Positions 13,951 to 17,919 of a stretch of DNA of 17,919 bases are shown here, piece after piece. The stretch covers positions 1 through 17,919 of the forward strand of contig JAKASC010000015.1 of NCBI GenBank assembly GCA_021828245.1. Direction: 5' to 3'. The stretch is from Acidobacteriota bacterium. GTDB taxonomy: Bacteria > Acidobacteriota > Terriglobia > UBA7540. A program made the position numbers and the translations under genes. How positions within the stretch are numbered: the stretch's first letter is position 1; every line of letters begins with the position of its first letter. The notes under the pieces were generated by a model. It did no database searches, had not been told where the DNA came from, and saw only the letters and a list, made by a program, of their open reading frames with translations.

Positions 13951-14603
13951 TAATTTCCCTTCGGAGCCGGAGCGGCCGGCGGCGGGTTGAAGCCAATTTT
14001 GCGCCCGGGTTTTGCCGGCGCTTGAACAAGGCTGCGAATGGCGCGGAACACCGCCTTAATCTGAGCGTCATGGCCCTCGTACTTCCGCTCGAGCCGGTCA
14101 AGCTGTCGCAGAACTTCAGTATGGCTCGACAGCAGCTCTCGTAACTTCGCAAAGGCTCGCATAATTACGATATTCACCTGAATGGCGCGCTGACTGTTGA
14201 GCACACTCGACAGCATGGCCACGCCCTGTTCCGTGAAAGCGTAAGGGAGGGTGCGTCGCCCGCCGCGGCGAGCGGTTTTTGACATTCCAATTTGGAATCT
14301 CAAGGATGCCCACTCCTCGCGCGTCAGGCGGAACATAAAATCTTCCGGGAATCTCTCCAGGTTTCGCTTGACGGCTTTGTTCAAGTTAAAGGTCTTGACG
14401 CCATACAATTCCGCCAAATGAGTGTCCAGCATGACCTTCTGCCCGTGGATGAGGTAGATGCGCCTTTCAACGACCTCCACGGGCACAAAGGACTTTTGGA
14501 TTTTTCCTAATTCCTTGGTTTGGCGGAGGGTCGGCATCAATTGTCCTAGCGAGGGGCTGAAATTCGACTTTGGAATCTCAAACTCGGTCCGAGCTTCGCT
14601 CAT
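13950..14603 (-). CDS. ORF6N-domain protein (phage/mobile-element-associated family)
   Basis: This 217-aa protein carries an ORF6N domain at about residues 41-160: VEVVERRIYLIHGQKVMLDTHLAELYGV, LNKAVKRNLERFPEDFMFRLT, then LPYAFTEQGVAMLSSVLNSQRAIQVNI. The domain is found in phage antirepressor-like and chromosomal proteins and is thought to bind DNA, but the role here is unknown. A coiled-coil-like helix (157-190) follows, then a Pro/Lys tail. The start is uncertain. ATG 14603 lacks a nearby Shine-Dalgarno, while ATG 14537 has AGGA 6 nt upstream and would give 195 aa. The gene sits 59 nt after aspS and couples to mutL by a TAATG overlap. Confidence 0.85.
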   Translation of the reverse strand: MSEARTEFEIPKSNFSPSLGQLMPTLRQTKELGKIQKSFVPVEVVERRIYLIHGQKVMLDTHLAELYGVKTFNLNKAVKRNLERFPEDFMFRLTREEWASLRFQIGMSKTARRGGRRTLPYAFTEQGVAMLSSVLNSQRAIQVNIVIMRAFAKLRELLSSHTEVLRQLDRLERKYEGHDAQIKAVFRAIRSLVQAPAKPGRKIGFNPPPAAPAPKGN

Positions 14604-14662
14604 CGCGCGCGAGCGTCATGGTTGCCCCTCCAAGCCGTCCTTCAAGCGAATAGTCGTCGCTT

Positions 14663-16480
14663 TTAGGCTTCGAGTTTCGACTTTCGGATTTCCAGCCCTA
14701 ACTCTTCAAGCTGCTCGGGATCCACGGGCGCGGGGGCGTCGCACATCAAATCCACGGCGCTGGCAGTTTTGGGGAATGCGATCACTTCGCGGATGTTCGA
14801 TTCGCCCGCCATGAGCGCCACGATGCGGTCCCAGCCGAGCGCGATGCCGCCGTGCGGCGGCGCGCCGGATTCGAGCGCGTCCAGGAGAAAGCCGAAACGC
14901 TCGCGCGCCGTTTCCTCACTGAGGCCGAGCACCCGGAACACGCGCGCCTGGATGTCGCGCCGGTGCATACGAATCGAGCCGCCGCCAATCTCCTGGCCGT
15001 TCAGCACCAAGTCGTAAGCCCGCGCCTTGACGGCCGCCGGGTCGGATTCGAGCTTGGGCAAATCCTCCTCGCGCGGCGAGGTGAAAGGATGGTGCATGGC
15101 AACAAAGCGCTTCTCCTTCTCGTCGTACTCAAACATCGGGAAATCCACGACCCAAACGAAATTCCACGCGGCGCGCGGCGCGAGGCGCAACCGCTCGATC
15201 AATCTGAGCCGCAGCGCCCCCGACGCTTCGTCCAATTGGCGGGTCTTGAGCGGCGACGGGGCTTCCCCTTTGCTGCCGATCAACAGCAGAATTTCCCCCG
15301 GCGAAAGGCCGGCGGCGCGAGCCAAGGACTCGACCGCCGCCTCGCCCAAGGGCTTGGTCAAGGGCGAGCGAAATCCATTCGCTTCGTTTTTGACGTAGGA
15401 GAACCAACCCGCCCCCGAAGCCTTCGCCAAATCCTGAAGCTGGTCGAGTTGACTGCGCGAAAAAGGTTCGGCTTCGGGCACGCGCAAGGCCTTGGCGGAT
15501 GGGTCGGCTTTCAGCGCCTGGCAAGCCGCCGCCGGCAAGGTGAGGCGCGACCATTCGAGCCCAAAGCCCGTGTGCGGCTTGTCGGAACCGTAGCGCTCCA
15601 TCGCCTCGGCGTAGGTGAGGCGAGGAACGGGCAGCCCGATCCGCGCGTCCACCAAAGCGAACAGCTTGTGCATCAGCCGCTCGATGATTTCAAACAGCTC
15701 CTCGCGCTGGGGAAACGCCATCTCGACGTCAATCTGGGTGAACTCCGGCTGGCGGTCGGCGCGCAGGTCTTCGTCGCGGAAGCAACGGACAATCTGAAAA
15801 TAGCGGTCGAAGCCGCCGATCATCAGAAGCTGCTTGAAGAGTTGAGGCGACTGCGGGAGAGCGTAGAAATGGCCGGGGCGCAGCCGACTGGGAACGAGAT
15901 AATCGCGCGCGCCTTCGGGCGTGGAACGGGTGAGGAACGGCGTCTCGATTTCGATGAATCCGTGCTCGCTCATGTGCTGGCGGACGAGCAGGGCGGCGCG
16001 ATGCCGCAGCCGTAGATTGCGCTGCATGCGGGCGCGCCGCAAATCCACGTAGCGGTAACGAAGGCGCGACTCTTCGCTCGGGCGGGCGGCGTCATCGAGC
16101 GGAATCGGCGGCGTTTTGGCGTCATTCAGCAGCAACAGTTGCCGCGCCTGCACCTCAACTTGGCCGGTGGGAATCTGCGGGTTGACCGTCTGCTCGGCTC
16201 GAACCACCACTTCCCCTTCCACGCCCACCACGTATTCACTGCGCACTTGCTCGCCTTTGTCGTGGGCGCTCGGGCTGAATTCGGGATTCAAAACCACCTG
16301 CACGATGCCGGTATGATCGCGCAAATCGAGAAAGATCAGGTTGCCCAGGTCGCGGCGACGATCCACCCATCCGGCCAGAAAGACCTTCTGCCCGGCGTGG
16401 CTGGGCCGCAATTCGCCGCAATGGTGGGTTCGCCGCCAATCACCCAAATGGTCCAGTTCCAATTTCCGCTCCGTCTGCAT
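14663..16480 (-). CDS. aspS: Aspartate-tRNA ligase
   Basis: This 605-aa class II synthetase charges tRNA-Asp. An N-terminal OB-fold anticodon domain contains GWVDRRRDLGNLIFLDLRD (37-55). Class II motif 2 is FRDEDLRADRQPEFTQID (234-251). A bacterial-type insertion domain lies at about 300-420, and motif 3 GGIALGWDRIVAL is at 544-556. The RRRDLG loop resembles discriminating rather than Asn-misacylating enzymes, but this is a pattern judgement. ATG 16480 (AAGG upstream) starts a normal N-terminus. The longer open frame to 16636 overlaps hisS and is rejected. It lies 31 nt after hisS. Confidence 0.96.
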   Translation of the reverse strand: MQTERKLELDHLGDWRRTHHCGELRPSHAGQKVFLAGWVDRRRDLGNLIFLDLRDHTGIVQVVLNPEFSPSAHDKGEQVRSEYVVGVEGEVVVRAEQTVNPQIPTGQVEVQARQLLLLNDAKTPPIPLDDAARPSEESRLRYRYVDLRRARMQRNLRLRHRAALLVRQHMSEHGFIEIETPFLTRSTPEGARDYLVPSRLRPGHFYALPQSPQLFKQLLMIGGFDRYFQIVRCFRDEDLRADRQPEFTQIDVEMAFPQREELFEIIERLMHKLFALVDARIGLPVPRLTYAEAMERYGSDKPHTGFGLEWSRLTLPAAACQALKADPSAKALRVPEAEPFSRSQLDQLQDLAKASGAGWFSYVKNEANGFRSPLTKPLGEAAVESLARAAGLSPGEILLLIGSKGEAPSPLKTRQLDEASGALRLRLIERLRLAPRAAWNFVWVVDFPMFEYDEKEKRFVAMHHPFTSPREEDLPKLESDPAAVKARAYDLVLNGQEIGGGSIRMHRRDIQARVFRVLGLSEETARERFGFLLDALESGAPPHGGIALGWDRIVALMAGESNIREVIAFPKTASAVDLMCDAPAPVDPEQLEELGLEIRKSKLEA

Positions 16481-16511
16481 TTTTTTCGGCCTTGACCGAA
16501 GCTCGCGCTTG

Positions 16512-17810
16512 TCACGCGGCGGTGGCTGAATTCTGCCGAAGAACCTGAACGACCTGACCGGCCTCGACCGCAGTCTGTTGGCCGGTCGCCATGTCTTTGA
16601 CTTGATAGCGCCCGTCGGCCAGCTCGCCTTCGCCAATGATGACGGTGAAGCGCGCCTTGAGCTTGCTGGCGATGCCGAGCGATTTTTTCAATTTGATGGC
16701 CGTAGGGCTGATTTCAACACTCAGGTTTTGGCGGCGAAGCTCGCGCGCCAGCTTGGCGGCCGGATCCGTCGCCGCTTCGCCCATCCAGGCGATATAGACG
16801 AGCGGTCCGCCCTCTATCTCTTCACGGCCTTGTCGCGCTTGAGCTTCCTTCACGGCCAGGACAAGGCGATCTTCGCCGATGGCAAATCCGAAGCCGGGCG
16901 CGGGCGGGCCGCCGAGCATCTCCGAGAGGCCGTCATAGCGCCCGCCGCCGAGAATGGCGTTCTGCGCGCCCAACGCGCCGCTGACGATTTCAAACGTTGT
17001 CCGCGTGTAGTAATCGAGACCCCGAACCAGGCGCGGCGCGTGCTGAAAGGCGATGCCGCGTTCCCGAAGGCCGCTCTGGACGGCTTCAAAGTGCTGGCGG
17101 CACTCCGGACACAGAAAGTCCGCCATGCGCGGCAGCGTTTCGATGATGGGCTGGTCGGCTTCAACTTTGCAATCGAGCACCCGCAAGGGATTGGTCACGG
17201 CGCGCCGCTGGCAATCCGCGCAAAGCCGGTCGCGAACGCCGTCGAGCGCCCGTCGCAACGCCTTCAGATATTCCGGGCGGCAGCGCGGGCAGCCGACGGA
17301 ATTCAGCAACAACGTGGACTCTTCGAGACCCCATCGCTCCAGCAGCAGATGGAGCATCTCCAAGGTTTCAACATCAATGGCCGGATGATCGGAGCCGAGC
17401 GTCTCCGCGCCTATCTGGTAAAACTGCCGGTAGCGGCCCTTTTGCGGCCGCTCGCGGCGGAACATCGGGCCGATGTAGTAGAGCTTGTGAAGGCCGCCTT
17501 CGTTGAAGAGGCGATGCTCGATGAAGGCTCGCACGACGGACGCCGTGGCTTCCGGGCGCAGGGTCAACGATTCGTCGTCACGGTCGCGGAAGGTGTACAT
17601 CTCTTTCATGACGATGTCCGTGTCGGCGCCCACGCTGCGCGCAAAAAGTCCCGTTGGCTCCAGAATCGGCGTGCGGATTTCATGGAAGTTGTAGGCGCGA
17701 AACACGCGACGCGCTTCCTCCTCGACGCGCTGCCAGAGAGCGGTCTCCGGCGGCAACAGGTCGCGCGTGCCCTTCACCGCTTGAATGGAATCGAGGCGTT
17801 GGCTCGCCAT
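16512..17810 (-). CDS. hisS: Histidine-tRNA ligase
   Basis: This 432-aa class II synthetase charges tRNA-His. It shows AVKGTRDLLPPE (11-22), TLRPEATASVVRA (83-95), motif 2 FRRERPQKGRYRQF (117-130), the HisA motif GLDYYTRT (264-271), and motif 3 GFGFAIGEDRL (306-316), with a C-terminal anticodon-binding domain. Seven cysteines, at 174, 177, 197, 200, 214, 234 and 237, in CxxC pairs suggest a zinc-binding insertion, known in a subset of bacterial HisRS. ATG 17810 has GGAAAG upstream and gives a standard N-terminus. The frame to 17900 adds a basic, non-typical leader. aspS follows in the common hisS-aspS order. Confidence 0.96.
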   Translation of the reverse strand: MASQRLDSIQAVKGTRDLLPPETALWQRVEEEARRVFRAYNFHEIRTPILEPTGLFARSVGADTDIVMKEMYTFRDRDDESLTLRPEATASVVRAFIEHRLFNEGGLHKLYYIGPMFRRERPQKGRYRQFYQIGAETLGSDHPAIDVETLEMLHLLLERWGLEESTLLLNSVGCPRCRPEYLKALRRALDGVRDRLCADCQRRAVTNPLRVLDCKVEADQPIIETLPRMADFLCPECRQHFEAVQSGLRERGIAFQHAPRLVRGLDYYTRTTFEIVSGALGAQNAILGGGRYDGLSEMLGGPPAPGFGFAIGEDRLVLAVKEAQARQGREEIEGGPLVYIAWMGEAATDPAAKLARELRRQNLSVEISPTAIKLKKSLGIASKLKARFTVIIGEGELADGRYQVKDMATGQQTAVEAGQVVQVLRQNSATAA

Positions 17811-17919
17811 AACTTTTTCTTTCCAGAACTCGCCCTGCGGCCGCGTCCGGCGAGGCGAAACTCCGAGCCCTCTACCGGCGCGAAGCTGCTCCCCGCTCAT
17901 TAGCCTCTGTGCTGCTGCT
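17811..17919 (-). other. Upstream region of hisS
   Basis: These 109 nt precede hisS on its coding strand. No T-box element, terminator or clear promoter was recognised. An in-frame ATG at 17900 exists, but the extension encodes an Arg/Gly-rich segment unlike HisRS N-termini. The promoter of the hisS run may lie beyond the right edge. Confidence 0.35.

Noticed and set aside
14284..14581. 13-nt direct repeat TTTGGAATCTCAA (14291-14303, 14569-14581) and a 15-nt palindrome at 14284-14298
   Set aside because: Both lie within the ORF6N coding frame. Repeats of this length are expected by chance in 18 kb, and no mobile-element gene or target duplication accompanies them.
14852..16015. Plus-strand open frame of 387 codons opposite aspS
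   Set aside because: It is antisense to a complete AspRS and has shadow-like Arg/Gln-rich composition.
17811..17919. T-box leader for hisS
   Set aside because: No T-box consensus, specifier stem or terminator was visible in the available 109 nt.

Overview
The window is G+C-rich chromosomal DNA of a free-living bacterium, most plausibly an Acidobacteriota member or a relative. No rRNA or other taxonomic marker was seen, so this rests on weaker signs. They are an AroD-AroE fusion, a VKOR-thioredoxin fusion, a GMC dehydrogenase with a Tat-exported 'gluconate 2-dehydrogenase subunit 3' partner, and a small XRE regulator whose GLLRCYISRVEN helix I recall as common in Acidobacteriota. The assignment is an inference.

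Layout. (1) 1-2464, minus strand: the 5' part of a membrane VKOR-DsbA-type disulfide-forming protein that runs off the left edge, then a bifunctional shikimate-pathway aroDE. (2) 2743-4425, plus: a GMC flavoprotein dehydrogenase with a four-cysteine motif. (3) 4591-5701, plus: a compact cassette with its own strong sigma70-type promoter. It holds a near-leaderless mini-ORF, an 84-aa unknown, a 127-aa HicB-like protein and a 95-aa HicA-like protein. Several palindromes lie in and around the promoter. This is the least explained part of the window and looks like a divergent toxin-antitoxin-like or RNA-targeting module. (4) 5891-8870, plus: purD, purE and ftcD, which join purine synthesis to folate one-carbon supply. 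(5) 8994-9740, plus: the Tat-exported small subunit expected to accompany a GMC dehydrogenase, separated here by about 4.5 kb from the GMC gene. (6) 9752-10141, minus: an XRE regulator with palindromic upstream DNA. (7) 10345-17810, minus: a long housekeeping run in the order hisS, aspS, ORF6N-domain gene, mutL, cmk, pyrB. Gaps are short and two junctions overlap (TAATG and ATGA). The ORF6N gene, from a phage and mobile-element-associated family, is the odd member.

The housekeeping genes cover tRNA charging, mismatch repair and nucleotide synthesis: cmk and pyrB for pyrimidines, purD and purE for purines, ftcD for one-carbon units. Several genes (VKOR, purD, ftcD, the cassette mini-ORF) have a -10-like hexamer about 6-11 nt before the start codon and no clear Shine-Dalgarno sequence, which suggests leaderless transcripts. 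No intergenic stretch exceeds 300 nt. No tRNA, rRNA, CRISPR array or insertion sequence was found.
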